Positions 28,973-37,523 of a stretch of 64,000 nucleotides of DNA are shown piece after piece; position 1 is the stretch's first letter, and every line of letters begins with the position of its first letter. A program made the translations under genes and the position numbers. The DNA lies in NCBI RefSeq assembly GCF_000732725.1, contig NZ_JPNB01000001.1:868001-932000 (forward strand), given 5' to 3'. The DNA is from Kineothrix alysoides (GTDB lineage: Bacteria > Bacillota > Clostridia > Lachnospirales > Lachnospiraceae). The notes under the pieces are model-generated. The model worked only from the letters and a program-made list of their open reading frames with translations. It did no database searches and was not told the origin of the DNA.

Positions 28973-29877
28973 ATGAAGAGTAGTAATTATATGGAATTAT
29001 TAAAGTGTAATAATATGAAATTACTTGAAATTATGAAACGTATTGAGATGTCACAAACGGTGTTTAAATATAGAAGATTTGACAATGCATCGACTGACGG
29101 AGATAAAAAAAAGATTTGGCAAGAATCAATGGATGGTGTTATTTTTTTTCAAAGCCAGCATTTTTTAATCAAAACGATATAAATGATTGTTGCGTAACAT
29201 ACGATACAGATATTCTATTAGATGATATTGCAAGACTTAATGGTTGTAATGATGTTGAAAGAACAAGAAATTTTTTGAAAGACAATCACGCTGATTTAGT
29301 TTCACAAGTTGAAAATCATAAAAATGAAATTCGTAATAATATAAGAATTGGTTGCTTTACATCGACTTCACCCAATGAATTAGAGATGTGGAGTAATCCA
29401 TATTTTAGAGATGATCATAAAGGATTTTGTATGGAGTATAAAGTGTCAGAAGAAATGTTTTTTCCAGATCCAATGGTTTTTTTAAAAATAAACTATTGTG
29501 ATGAAAAATTTGACTTTACAGATGTGATGATGAATTTGAATAGATATTGTCATAGTAATCATGAATCCTATTTGTACAAGGTGGTTTGTAATGGACAAAA
29601 GTTTACCTTGTTTAAGCCAGTGTCATATCAGAATGAGAACGAATGGAGAGTCATCGTTACTAAAAATCGATGGAAGTCGTATTTTGATATAAATCATAGT
29701 GATAAAAAAGACTTTCGAAAATCGATTAAGGCTATATATCTTGGAGCAGAAAGTATTGAAGAACCTGGATATATGGAGTATAAAAAATATGCAGAAGAAA
29801 GTTGTAGAGAGAATGATATAGCTTTATATCAAATGAAGTATACCGAACATGGGTTAGCTAAAGAGGAATTGATATAA
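28973..29877 (+). pseudogene. DUF2971-like gene split by a frame change in a T8 tract
   Basis: Two overlapping frames read as one protein of about 300 aa. The first (28973-29182) gives VFKYRRFDN and MDGVIFF; the second (to 29877) continues SKPAFFNQNDIND, TSTSPNELEMWSNP, KGFCMEYKV and YQNENEWRV. This is the layout of DUF2971 proteins, whose function is unknown. The break is at a run of eight T residues (29142-29149); nine would restore the frame. RNA-polymerase slippage or a -1 ribosomal slip on T TTT TTT could still give full-length protein, so the gene may be phase-variable instead of dead. GGGAGGTGG is a strong RBS. Confidence 0.7.
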
Positions 29878-29946
29878 TATAGGTCGGGTATGTTTCGGAA
29901 AATATTTAGTAAATCTGATTCAACAACCTTAATAGATAATGAACTA

Positions 29947-29971
29947 AGCCCCATAACATGGGGCTATTTTT
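29947..29971 (+). terminator. Intrinsic terminator at the end of the defence genes
   Basis: AGCCCCAT-AAC-ATGGGGCT followed by ATTTTT. It separates the defence cargo from xis-int. Confidence 0.85.
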
Positions 29972-30000
29972 CTGCCCTAAAATTTAAAAAGGAGGTCACC

Positions 30001-30189
30001 ATGAACCAACAATCCGAAAAAGCCCTACTCAACCTAGAAGAGTTCTGCTCATACTTAGGTATAGGCAAAACCAAAGCAAGAGAATTATTGAAAGACCCAT
30101 CAAGCACATTTACCTTTAAGATTGGCAACCGTTATTACGCCAACAAGAAGCTATTAGACAAATGGCTTGACCGGAATAGCGGGAATTAG
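30001..30189 (+). CDS. xis: Excisionase-like small DNA-binding protein
   Basis: This 62-aa protein has the winged-helix excisionase/HTH_17 pattern: LLNLEEFCSYLGIGKTKARELLKD and then TFKIGNRYYANKKLLDKWLD. Such proteins bend attachment-site DNA and drive excision by a neighbouring tyrosine integrase, as Xis does in Tn916. AAAAAGGAGGTCACC gives an excellent RBS for ATG 30001; an upstream open frame from 29890 runs through a terminator and is not the real start. It sits 139 nt before the integrase gene. Confidence 0.85.
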   Translation: MNQQSEKALLNLEEFCSYLGIGKTKARELLKDPSSTFTFKIGNRYYANKKLLDKWLDRNSGN

Positions 30190-30328
30190 CCTATGAACAT
30201 GACAAATAATAAAAAATCAAATAATTCAATCCAACCAGCCTGTTTTATAGTATAATAAGTCCATACATTGCTATGTATTTACGATTCCTATAACGCAGGT
30301 TGTTTTCGTTTATGAAAGGAGCCTGTAT

Positions 30329-31606
30329 ATGGGAAAAGATTTAAATGGCAAGGAACTGGGCACAGGAATTATGCAGAGAAAAGATGGAAGATACGTTGGT
30401 CGGTTTACCAATCGATTTGGACAACGACAGGAAGTAAAAAGCCGTGATCTAAAGGAATTGAAGACGTTATTAAACACAGCAATTTATGAAGATACCAATC
30501 ATATGAATCTGTGTAAAACGTCAATTACCTTAGATAAATGGTTCAAGACATGGATGGAGCACTACAAGGAAAATACCATTTGTGCCAACACCAAACGACG
30601 TTATATGGAAATCTATCGGATGCACATTTCACCAGTTCTAGGAAAAATGAAACTGCTGGACATTACACAATTACAGATTTTGCAGCTCTTGAAAAAGATG
30701 GATGCAAAAGGATTACAGTTTGAGAGCCGGAATAAAGTGCGGATTCTGTTACAGGATATGTTTGACAAAGCTATGATTAACGACATGCTTTATAAGAATC
30801 CAGCAAAAGGAATTAAACTAGGCGCACATGATAAGAAAGAACCAAGGGTACTAACACCAGAAGAACAGGCAAGTTTTTTCGAGTGTTCCAAGGGAACGTT
30901 TTATGATAATCTTTTTGTGGTTGCCGTATCTACAGGACTAAGACCTGGCGAGGTATGTGCGTTAACCCTAAAGGATGTTGATTTTAAAGATTCTCTTATC
31001 CGTGTAAACAAAACCCTCGTCTATCAGACTTTTGAAGGGGATGAAAAGAAGACCTTTCATTTTGATGATCCTAAGACCAAATCAAGTAAAAGAGAAATTC
31101 CAATGAATCAACAATGTGCATTGGCACTAAAAAAGCAGCTCATGCAGCGAAATGTTGTTATGGGCAGAACCACGGCCAAGCCTATTGTAGGATTTGAGGA
31201 ACTTATCTTTACCACCAAATTTGGAACACCAATTAATACCCAGACTTATTCTGATGCCATTAAGGCAGTCCTAGAAAACGTAAACTTATGTAGGGACGAG
31301 CTGGAGAAAATTGAATATTTCAGTCCCCATTGTTTCCGACATACCTTTGCTACCAGATGCTTTGAGGCAGGCATCAAACCAAAGACAGTACAGCAGTATT
31401 TGGGACATGTCACCTTACAGATGACCATGGACTTATATACGCATGTGCTAAAGGAACATTCACAGGAAGAAATGATAAAACTGGAAAAGGTTTTAGATAA
31501 TACACTGGATGTTTCAGATGCTACTATCCATGAACGATTTGAAAAATTCCAAGAGTCAGATAAAGAGAAAGATAATATCGTTTATCTAAGTTCAGTTGGT
31601 ACCTGA
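30329..31606 (+). CDS. int: Tyrosine-recombinase integrase, Tn916 type
   Basis: This 425-aa site-specific recombinase has an N-terminal arm-binding domain (GIMQRKDGRYVGRFTNRFGQRQE), a SAM-like core-binding domain (about 75-170) and a catalytic domain. Catalytic residues are Arg in STGLRPGEVCAL, His and Arg in SPHCFRHTFATR, the His of YLGHV and the nucleophile Tyr in TMDLYTHV. It lies at the right end reading towards the attR repeat, as in many integrative elements. GAAAGGAG precedes the ATG. The target is inferred to be the metA 3' end. Confidence 0.95.
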   Translation: MGKDLNGKELGTGIMQRKDGRYVGRFTNRFGQRQEVKSRDLKELKTLLNTAIYEDTNHMNLCKTSITLDKWFKTWMEHYKENTICANTKRRYMEIYRMHISPVLGKMKLLDITQLQILQLLKKMDAKGLQFESRNKVRILLQDMFDKAMINDMLYKNPAKGIKLGAHDKKEPRVLTPEEQASFFECSKGTFYDNLFVVAVSTGLRPGEVCALTLKDVDFKDSLIRVNKTLVYQTFEGDEKKTFHFDDPKTKSSKREIPMNQQCALALKKQLMQRNVVMGRTTAKPIVGFEELIFTTKFGTPINTQTYSDAIKAVLENVNLCRDELEKIEYFSPHCFRHTFATRCFEAGIKPKTVQQYLGHVTLQMTMDLYTHVLKEHSQEEMIKLEKVLDNTLDVSDATIHERFEKFQESDKEKDNIVYLSSVGT

Positions 31607-31626
31607 GAGAGCCAATAACTCTCTCA
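31604..31626 (+). terminator. Hairpin overlapping the int stop codon
   Basis: TGAGAGAG-CCAATAA-CTCTCTCA with no T run; it may stabilise the mRNA end instead of terminating. Confidence 0.3.
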
Positions 31627-31739
31627 AAATTCTCCAGGTGCCAAAATTGGAGTTAAATTCAAAGAGATTGGTGTTGCTACCCAACATACCTAGATTCTAC
31701 AAGCCCTCACAAATCCAAATGAACACACGTTTGCACGTC

Positions 31740-31757
31740 TTATTATGTATATCAGGT
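31740..31757 (+). repeat. attR core, displaced metA 3' end
   Basis: Identical to 16136-16153. It continues as a degenerate copy of the last metA codons with a stop (TAG, 31774-31776) in register with the real one, then about 90 bp of similar downstream sequence. Bases 31758-32200 hold no convincing gene apart from the hairpin at 31921. Confidence 0.85.
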
Positions 31758-31920
31758 TACGCCGTATGATTTGTAGGAAATGCCGTTTATATATATGATT
31801 TAGTGGGGGAAGGGGACTTATAAGTACTTTTTCTTAGCGTAGAGTGTTGCAGTTTAGTGTGGCTTAATTAAAAATCGGGGTACAAAAGTCATACTTAGTT
31901 AATTACATTCAATACATCCA

Positions 31921-31966
31921 AATAAGCATATGCTGACTGAAATGGTTAGTATATATGCTTATTTTA
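31921..31966 (+). terminator. Intrinsic terminator, probably the original metA terminator
   Basis: AATAAGCATAT (31921-31931) pairs with ATATGCTTATT (31953-31963), followed by TTT. Its position downstream of the displaced metA end suggests it served metA before integration. Confidence 0.6.
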
Positions 31967-32197
31967 GTGCCTGAATTATCATGCAGGTTATACCACCTTA
32001 TGGCATTATAAAACATCACTTTCATCTGTCATACAAAAAATATCAAAAAAGATTCCTGTGCTTATCGCATAGATTGATGGAGGTTTTTTAAAGTCGGAAA
32101 AGTAGAGATGACCGTACTAGTTATGCGTATGGTTTCTTTTATTATGTATTATATCTAAGAACCAAAGGCAACCAGTAGAAGGCAAGGCTTCGCCATA

Positions 32198-32260
32198 TGT
32201 AAGGTTAGGTTGACAATAAAAAATTAATATGCTAGTATTCGATTGTAAGGTTAACATGAC
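32198..32260 (+). promoter_or_regulatory. Promoter and direct repeats upstream of the XRE gene
   Basis: TTGACA (32210-32215), 17-nt spacer, TAGTAT (32233-32238). TGTAAGGTTA occurs twice, at about 32198 and 32245, once upstream of the -35 and once after the -10, so it is a likely operator for the XRE protein. Confidence 0.65.
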
Positions 32261-32283
32261 ATGTCGGGAGGTGAACAAATATA

Positions 32284-32538
32284 ATGAAAAATAAAGTTCG
32301 ACAATTACGAGAGGCGTTAGGTATGACACAAGAACAGTTGGGTGAAAAAGTCGGAACATCAAGACAGGCTATCAACGCAATTGAAACAGAAAAAAATGAG
32401 CCTTCCATATGGCTTGCGTATGATATCGCCCAAGTTTTCAATGAACCGATTGAAAGCGTTTTTATATTTGAAGAAAGCGAGCGAAAATCCCGTGCAGATA
32501 TAAGCAGGAGGTATGCATATGGCACTCAGAGAGATTAG
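32284..32538 (+). CDS. XRE family transcriptional regulator
   Basis: This 84-aa protein is a single Cro/C1-type helix-turn-helix: KVRQLREALGMTQEQLGEKV then SRQAINAIETEKNEPSIWLA, followed by a short charged tail (ESERKSRADISRR). It resembles the small YozG-like regulators, which have no effector domain. CGGGAGG lies about 12 nt upstream. The C-terminus overlaps the deformylase gene by about 20 nt, so they form an operon; direct repeats at its promoter suggest autoregulation. Confidence 0.88.
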   Translation: MKNKVRQLREALGMTQEQLGEKVGTSRQAINAIETEKNEPSIWLAYDIAQVFNEPIESVFIFEESERKSRADISRRYAYGTQRD

Positions 32539-32977
32539 AACGTTTGATGATCAATTTTTACATAAGATAAGCAAACCTGTGGATAAGGTTGATGACCATA
32601 TTAGGGAAATCCTTAATGATATGGCAGAGACAATGTATAATACACAAAATGGAGGCGGCTTAGCCGCGTGTCAAGTTGGAATATTGCGCCGCTTAGTTGT
32701 TGCTGATATGGGACAAGGTTTATTAAAGTTGGTGAATCCTCAAATTGTTGAATCCGAAGGAGATCAACTTGTTATTGAGGGTTGCTTGAGCTATCCTGGT
32801 ATATGGGGTAAAGTACTGAGGCCAAAAAGAGTATTGCTCAAGGCGCTTGACGAAAACGGGAAAGCTATTACTATTGAGGCTTATGACGAACTTGCAAAGT
32901 GTCTTTGTCATGAAACCGACCATTTGGATGGATTATTATTTAAGGATAAAATAATTGAGTATGTGGATATCGAATAG
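32519..32977 (+). CDS. def: Peptide deformylase
   Basis: This 152-aa metalloenzyme removes the formyl group from nascent proteins. All three motifs are intact: GGGLAACQVG (about residue 45), EGCLSYPG (with the metal-ligand Cys) and HETDHLDG (metal-ligand histidines and catalytic Glu). AGGAGG at 32506-32511 is 7 nt from ATG 32519 but 1 nt from ATG 32513, so 32519 is chosen. Pairing with an XRE regulator and location away from fmt suggest an accessory deformylase, possibly induced under some stress or inhibitor; that is inference. Confidence 0.93.
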   Translation: MALREIRTFDDQFLHKISKPVDKVDDHIREILNDMAETMYNTQNGGGLAACQVGILRRLVVADMGQGLLKLVNPQIVESEGDQLVIEGCLSYPGIWGKVLRPKRVLLKALDENGKAITIEAYDELAKCLCHETDHLDGLLFKDKIIEYVDIE

Positions 32978-33086
32978 CGTTCAGGGGTAATAAGATGGAA
33001 AATATAGATTAGTGTAATGTATCGAACTATGCGAAAAATGTTAATAAGCGCAAGCCGCACAGTGCGGCGGGAGAGGCGGATTATGT

Positions 33087-33118
33087 ACCGAGAGATTTAA
33101 TCTTCTCTCGGTTTGTTT
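33087..33118 (+). terminator. Intrinsic terminator after def
   Basis: ACCGAGAGA (33087-33095) pairs with TCTCTCGGT (33104-33112), followed by TTGTTT. Confidence 0.75.
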
Positions 33119-33279
33119 CCGGGGGATTCAGTCCCCGGAAATGGTTCTGCCGGATAACCGTTGTTTTGCAGATCGGTTGTTAAAGAACCTGGTTTCTTAA
33201 AATGTTGTTTGGATGGTGTGGCCTCCCAAGTGCCGGAGGGTACGGTAGAGATGGGTTTATCTTTATCGGTTGCTTTCAT
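33097..33279 (-). CDS. Small hypothetical protein, 60 aa, minus strand
   Basis: I do not recognise it. The peptide is polar and rich in Pro, Gly, Thr and Lys, ends in NKPRED, and has no hydrophobic segment. What supports it as a gene is a near-perfect Shine-Dalgarno, ACAGGAGGTCACTCAT, placed right before the minus-strand ATG at 33279. It converges on def, and its stop codon lies within the def terminator hairpin. Confidence 0.55.
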   Translation of the reverse strand: MKATDKDKPISTVPSGTWEATPSKQHFKKPGSLTTDLQNNGYPAEPFPGTESPGNKPRED

Positions 33280-33669
33280 ATGAGTGACCTCCTGTTTTCT
33301 GATTAGTATGTGCAGGGAAAAGAATAATCATAAGAAAAAAGAAAATTATTTATCCGATGCAGGAAAAGAATATAAAAGCTATTTTTTAAACTTCTTGCTT
33401 ATCAGTTAGAACGTACCATTATTTCTCTCTATATTGAAATAAATTTGTCTGAAGGAAAAATTGTATATGTATAGGTAACTACTAATATTAATTTTGGATT
33501 AGTAGTTTTTTTATGCATTCAGAAATTCCATTTTTATAAAACGGTTTGACGAACTTAAAGCTCAGGAAAATTAAGAATATCCCCTATACAGTATTATCAT
33601 CAGTAGTCCGTACAACTATATCCTCCATAACTACACCAATCTGCATTATAATATTTAAATATAATAAGG
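33280..33669. other. Intergenic region, 390 bp, one orphan terminator
   Basis: No gene longer than about 25 codons with an RBS is visible. The only clear structure is CTACTAAT (33479-33486) with ATTAGTAG (33498-33505) and seven T residues, a good + strand terminator with nothing obvious in front of it. It could end a small RNA. Confidence 0.5.
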
Positions 33670-33698
33670 TTGACATGTCAACTAATTTAATTTAAAAT
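33670..33698 (+). promoter_or_regulatory. Promoter and operator of marR-MFS
   Basis: TTGACA (33670-33675), 17-nt spacer, TAAAAT (33693-33698). The -35 box is the left half of a perfect palindrome, TTGACATGTCAA (33670-33681), a likely MarR operator that would block polymerase. Confidence 0.7.
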
Positions 33699-33790
33699 CT
33701 AGCTATTCTCAATATGTAATAAAAAGACATAGAGGAGAGCAAAATGATAAGGAACGAAAAGAAACCTTCTTTTTCCGGAAAGGAGACAAT

Positions 33791-34243
33791 ATGCAGAAAG
33801 CAAGAATTCCCATTACGAAACTAACGGGAGGTATATACCGTAATACTCTGGAATATACCAACGAAGTTTTTAAGAAATATTCGCTGGGCAGCGGCACCTA
33901 TCCTTATTTGATGATTCTATATAATAAAGAAGGAATCAGCCAAAATCAAATCAGTAAAGAGCTGGCAGTAGATAAAGCCCTATCCGCAAGAGTTATAAAA
34001 AAGCTAATTGATTTAGATTATATAAGAAAAGAAACCAATACGAAAGATTCCAGAGCTTACTGTCTTTATTTAACGGACAAAGCAAAAGCCATTATTCCAG
34101 CCATGAAAGAAGAATTGGGTATATGGAATGAAATTATGACACAGAACCTTACGGAAGAAGAAAAGGATAATATTACAGATATTCTAAGCAAGGTCTTGGG
34201 GAATATAAAAAAATACAGATTAGAAAATGAGGAAAGTGACTAA
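33791..34243 (+). CDS. MarR family transcriptional regulator
   Basis: This 150-aa winged-helix regulator has the MarR core: LMILYNKEGISQNQISKELAVDKALSARVIKKLIDLDYI, then the wing with TKDSRAYCLYLT. MarR proteins are dimeric repressors released by small molecules or oxidation. AAAGGAGA precedes the ATG. The stop TAA is followed at once by the ATG of the exporter gene, so the pair is an operon, and a palindrome at the promoter suggests it represses both. Confidence 0.92.
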   Translation: MQKARIPITKLTGGIYRNTLEYTNEVFKKYSLGSGTYPYLMILYNKEGISQNQISKELAVDKALSARVIKKLIDLDYIRKETNTKDSRAYCLYLTDKAKAIIPAMKEELGIWNEIMTQNLTEEEKDNITDILSKVLGNIKKYRLENEESD

Positions 34244-35671
34244 ATGAATCAGGCAGACGATAAATTTTATAAGAAAAGAAATATTATTTTATTTAATATT
34301 GCATTAATGACCTTTATGGGAACTTTAGACGGAAGTATTGTTAACGTTGCATTACCTACCATGGCAAAAAAATTATATATAAGTACGGAAGCTATTTCCT
34401 GGGTAGTTTCTATTTATCTGCTGGTAATTGCAGGTACCATATTAGTTTTCGGCAGATTGGGTGATATTATAGGAAAAACCAAGATTTTTAACTTTGGTAT
34501 TATAATATTTACCATGGGCTCCCTTATCTGCGGTATTGCAGGCTCTTTTCCTTTTCTGCTCTTTGCAAGAGTTGTACAGGCTATCGGTGCTGCCGGTACC
34601 ATGTCTGCTAGCCAGGGTATTATAACACAGGTATTCCCTCCTCAGGAAAGAGGAAGGGCTCTGGGGATTAACGGTACTTTTGTGGCCCTTGGTTCTTTGG
34701 CAGGCCCACCCATAGGAGGTTTCATCGTAGGGTCTTTGGAGTGGAATTACATCTTTTTAATTAATGTTCCTATCGGTATCATTGTATATCTCCTTTCGTT
34801 CCGCTTGCTTCCTAAATCAACCGAAAATTCGGATGAAAAACTGGATGTTAAAGGTGCATTGCTTTTTGCCATTGCAATCGTATCCTTATTCGGCTCCCTG
34901 CTAATAGGTGAAGATTATGGTTATAGACATCCATATATCATTGGCGGATTTATTTTATTTGTGTTATCCTTTGTTACATTTATTATTGTTGAAAATAGGA
35001 CGGAGGCACCTCTTTTACAGCTGAAGCTGTTTCAGAATAAGCTATTTTCTCTCAGCATATTCTGTGGATTTATATCTTTTATCGCCATCAACAGTTTAAC
35101 AATTATCCAACCCTTTTATCTTCAAAATACACTAAAGTTTTCACCCAGTTTTACCGGACTGATTATGATGGTATTTCCGGTGGTGCTGGCTGTAGTGGCT
35201 CCTTTAAGCGGAGCATTATCTGATAAAATCGGTTCGGAAATTTTAACCTTTATAGGATTATCGATAAACAGTGTCGGTTTAATTTTAATGTCCACCTTAA
35301 CAGAACACACCAGTTTATATACCATGATTATTTATATTGTTATTATGTCCATTGGAAACGGCTTGTTTCAGTCACCTAATAATTCCCTGATTTTATCTAA
35401 TGCTCCAAAGAATATGCTGGGTATTGTAGGCAGTGTAAATGCACTCGTTAGAAATCTTGGAATGATTACCGGTATTGCCATGGCTATTCTTATTCTCTAC
35501 GGCAGAATGAGCAATATAATCGGTTATGATGTTTCAACTTATATTGAAGGAAGGGACGATGCATTTATCTATGGTATGAAAGGTGCTTATATGACAGCCG
35601 CAAGTGTTTGTGCGGTTGGTGCTATTTTAACGGCTATTCGCTTAAGTAAAAGGAAAAGCAATATATCATGA
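34244..35671 (+). CDS. MFS drug exporter, DHA2 (EmrB/QacA) type
   Basis: This 475-aa membrane transporter has about 14 predicted helices, as in the drug:H+ antiporter-2 family. Motifs include LDGSIVNVALPTM in helix 1, GRLGDIIGKTK (motif A) and GPPIGGFIVGSLEWNYIFLINVPIG (motif C region). Such proteins export lipophilic drugs or dyes. Its start abuts the marR stop, so it is probably the target of that regulator. Substrate unknown. Confidence 0.92.
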   Translation: MNQADDKFYKKRNIILFNIALMTFMGTLDGSIVNVALPTMAKKLYISTEAISWVVSIYLLVIAGTILVFGRLGDIIGKTKIFNFGIIIFTMGSLICGIAGSFPFLLFARVVQAIGAAGTMSASQGIITQVFPPQERGRALGINGTFVALGSLAGPPIGGFIVGSLEWNYIFLINVPIGIIVYLLSFRLLPKSTENSDEKLDVKGALLFAIAIVSLFGSLLIGEDYGYRHPYIIGGFILFVLSFVTFIIVENRTEAPLLQLKLFQNKLFSLSIFCGFISFIAINSLTIIQPFYLQNTLKFSPSFTGLIMMVFPVVLAVVAPLSGALSDKIGSEILTFIGLSINSVGLILMSTLTEHTSLYTMIIYIVIMSIGNGLFQSPNNSLILSNAPKNMLGIVGSVNALVRNLGMITGIAMAILILYGRMSNIIGYDVSTYIEGRDDAFIYGMKGAYMTAASVCAVGAILTAIRLSKRKSNIS

Positions 35672-35829
35672 CTGAAATAGTTGATGAATATTCTTATCTT
35701 AGCACCTTAAATTATCAAACAAGAAATTCATATAAAGTGATAAAAACTGGATACGAGATATACAGAGCGTTACAAGGGTATCCTGTTAGAATGATATATG
35801 ACAAATACTTTTATAAAAGTACGTTATAA
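35668..35829 (+). CDS. Possible small ORF, 53 aa, coupled to the MFS gene
   Basis: An open frame starts with an ATGA overlap on the MFS stop and runs 53 codons, tyrosine-rich (MTEIVDEYSYLS, IYRALQGYPVRMIYDKYFY). I recognise no family and there is no separate RBS. It may be a chance frame. Confidence 0.25.
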   Translation: MTEIVDEYSYLSTLNYQTRNSYKVIKTGYEIYRALQGYPVRMIYDKYFYKSTL

Positions 35830-35896
35830 AGGAAGTGTTCCTCCATTATATTCACAATGTGCTTCTGAGAGTAGAAATAAAGCAGTATTAATTGCA

Positions 35897-35940
35897 GGGC
35901 ATATCGGATAGTAAGACATCTGGTATGCCTTATTTTTATT
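35897..35940 (+). terminator. Terminator of the marR-MFS transcript
   Basis: GGCATA (35898-35903) pairs with TATGCC (35924-35929), with an inner imperfect stem, followed by TTATTTTTATT. Confidence 0.6.
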
Positions 35941-36083
35941 TCTATATTTCATTATTCCTGTTATAAAATAATGGTAATGATTTCCTATATAAGATATAAT
36001 AAGATAAAATTTTCATGAAGACCGGTTTTTAAAAATCCATAAGTGTATTAGTGGAATAAACTCAGAAACTGGAGGAGATTACG

Positions 36084-37019
36084 ATGATAAAAAGAGAGGA
36101 ACAAAAAAAGACAATGCAAAGAGCAATCTATCTTGTGCTTGTTCTCGGCATATCTTATTTGCTATTTGTTATCGCTTTGTTTGTGAATGATAATAGTAAT
36201 AATCCAATATATGAAATTCTCCAAAAGGGATTTACGGCGTTTCCTGTGCTTGCGGCAATCATCGCGCGCGGACTTACGAGAGATAAAACTCCTTGGCGAA
36301 TTTCCATAAAAGTTTGGAAGCAGCCAAAGCTGTGGGTATTTTGTGCATTTATACCGAGTATTCTCATTGTGTTGGGAGCCGTATCTTATTTTATGCTGTT
36401 TCCAAATGATTACAGTGGTGGATTTCATTATGGCAGCCTGCTTGCACTGACGGGAGCAGAAGTAAACGGTATAATGAAAATTAATAATCCTGTTGTGTTT
36501 TGGATGATCTCAGTCCTGATTTCCGCTGTTTTTATTCCCATTCAGCTTCTGGAACTCGGCGAAGAAATCGGTTGGCGCGCATACCTCCTGCCAAAGCAGA
36601 TAGAGCGTTATGGTATGCGCAAGGCGGTGCTGTTAAATGGCGTTCTCTGGGGTATCGCCCATTTGCCGTTAATTTACTTCGGCTTTAACTATAGTTCAGA
36701 TAACCCTGGTGCACCTTGGAGCAATATGGCGATGATGCTATTGACTTGTGTAATCTTGGGGGTTATTCTTTCCTATGTGATGATTATCAGCGGAAATGTA
36801 ATGTACCCTGCCATCATTCATGGTGCTGTTAATGTAATCGGTGAAGTACCGGTATATCTTACGATTTCTCAAAAAAGTGGATTGCTTGGCCCTAATCCAA
36901 CAGGACTGGTTGGTATGATGGGGCTGATTCTCTGTGCTATCGTTCTGTTTGTCTGCCTTGGAAAAGCAGATAATAAGCTGACAATAGAAGGCAAAGGGTT
37001 TACTTGCCTGGAAAGCTGA
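36084..37019 (+). CDS. CPBP family intramembrane metalloprotease
   Basis: This 311-aa integral membrane protein has about eight hydrophobic segments and the CPBP (Abi, CAAX protease and bacteriocin-processing) motifs: EEIGWRAYLLPK around residue 162, WGIAHLPLIYFG, and ILSYVMIISGNVMYPAIIHGAVN. Glutamates and histidines in these helices form the metal site. In Firmicutes such proteins often give bacteriocin self-immunity or process peptides, but no bacteriocin gene is adjacent. CTGGAGGAG gives a good RBS. Monocistronic. Confidence 0.88.
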   Translation: MIKREEQKKTMQRAIYLVLVLGISYLLFVIALFVNDNSNNPIYEILQKGFTAFPVLAAIIARGLTRDKTPWRISIKVWKQPKLWVFCAFIPSILIVLGAVSYFMLFPNDYSGGFHYGSLLALTGAEVNGIMKINNPVVFWMISVLISAVFIPIQLLELGEEIGWRAYLLPKQIERYGMRKAVLLNGVLWGIAHLPLIYFGFNYSSDNPGAPWSNMAMMLLTCVILGVILSYVMIISGNVMYPAIIHGAVNVIGEVPVYLTISQKSGLLGPNPTGLVGMMGLILCAIVLFVCLGKADNKLTIEGKGFTCLES

Positions 37020-37125
37020 GTATTTCCATAGGGATTTTTAAAATTTAGTTAATAGAAAATATGTATATTTTTCCAAACCTGTCCATATATTATACAATAA
37101 TTGAATTTATTATTGGAGGTAGAGT

Positions 37126-37353
37126 ATGGCAGGGAGACCGAAAAAACCGCTGGAAGATAGAATTGCGGAAAAAGAAGCATTAATATCAAGTTTACAGACA
37201 AGAATCAAATCCGAGCAAAGCGAGTTAGAAGCTTTGTATAATGAAAAGAAGCTGAAGGATTTGGAAAGCTTGAGTGACCTACTTAATACGTCGGGCTTGA
37301 ACGCCGACGAAATAACGGAGGCGATTGAATCCTACATATCCCAGAAAAAGTAA
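37126..37353 (+). CDS. Small coiled-coil protein with AT-hook-like start
   Basis: This 75-aa protein begins AGRPKKPLEDRI, an AT-hook-like sequence, followed by a coiled coil (AEKEALISSLQTRIKSEQ) and a short acidic helix. I know no function; the form suggests a small DNA-associated or adaptor protein. TTGGAGG lies about 8 nt before the ATG, and a terminator follows, so it is an independent gene. Confidence 0.7.
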   Translation: MAGRPKKPLEDRIAEKEALISSLQTRIKSEQSELEALYNEKKLKDLESLSDLLNTSGLNADEITEAIESYISQKK

Positions 37354-37403
37354 GTCTGATAGATGTGCAATGTGATATACACTTGGCACATCACATAAAA
37401 ATG

Positions 37404-37436
37404 AGCGAAAGCAGTACATCTGCCTTCGCTTATTTT
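37404..37436 (+). terminator. Intrinsic terminator
   Basis: AGCGAA-GCAG (37404-37414) pairs with CTGC-TTCGCT (37420-37430), followed by TATTTT. Confidence 0.8.
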
Positions 37437-37523
37437 AATATCTACTTGACAAATCGTGGGACTATGTTTTAATCTTAAAGCCGACTAAGAACATAGTAAT
37501 AATATAGAAAGTAGATAAATAGA

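Larger units (their letters stand above)
16136..31757. mobile_element. Integrated defence element in the metA 3' end (about 15.6 kb)
   Basis: The borders are an 18-bp identical direct repeat (TTATTATGTATATCAGGT) followed by an imperfect repeat of the metA 3' end and downstream sequence. The right end carries an excisionase-like gene and a tyrosine integrase reading outward. The interior is visibly more AT-rich than its flanks and holds AbiE, a type I restriction system, a Septu-like pair and repeats. No relaxase, replication initiator or conjugation gene is seen, so it would need helper functions to move between cells. Confidence 0.85.

Noticed and set aside
16136-31757. Prophage interpretation of the metA element
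   Set aside because: No structural, lysis or terminase gene is present; the cargo is defence genes plus xis-int.
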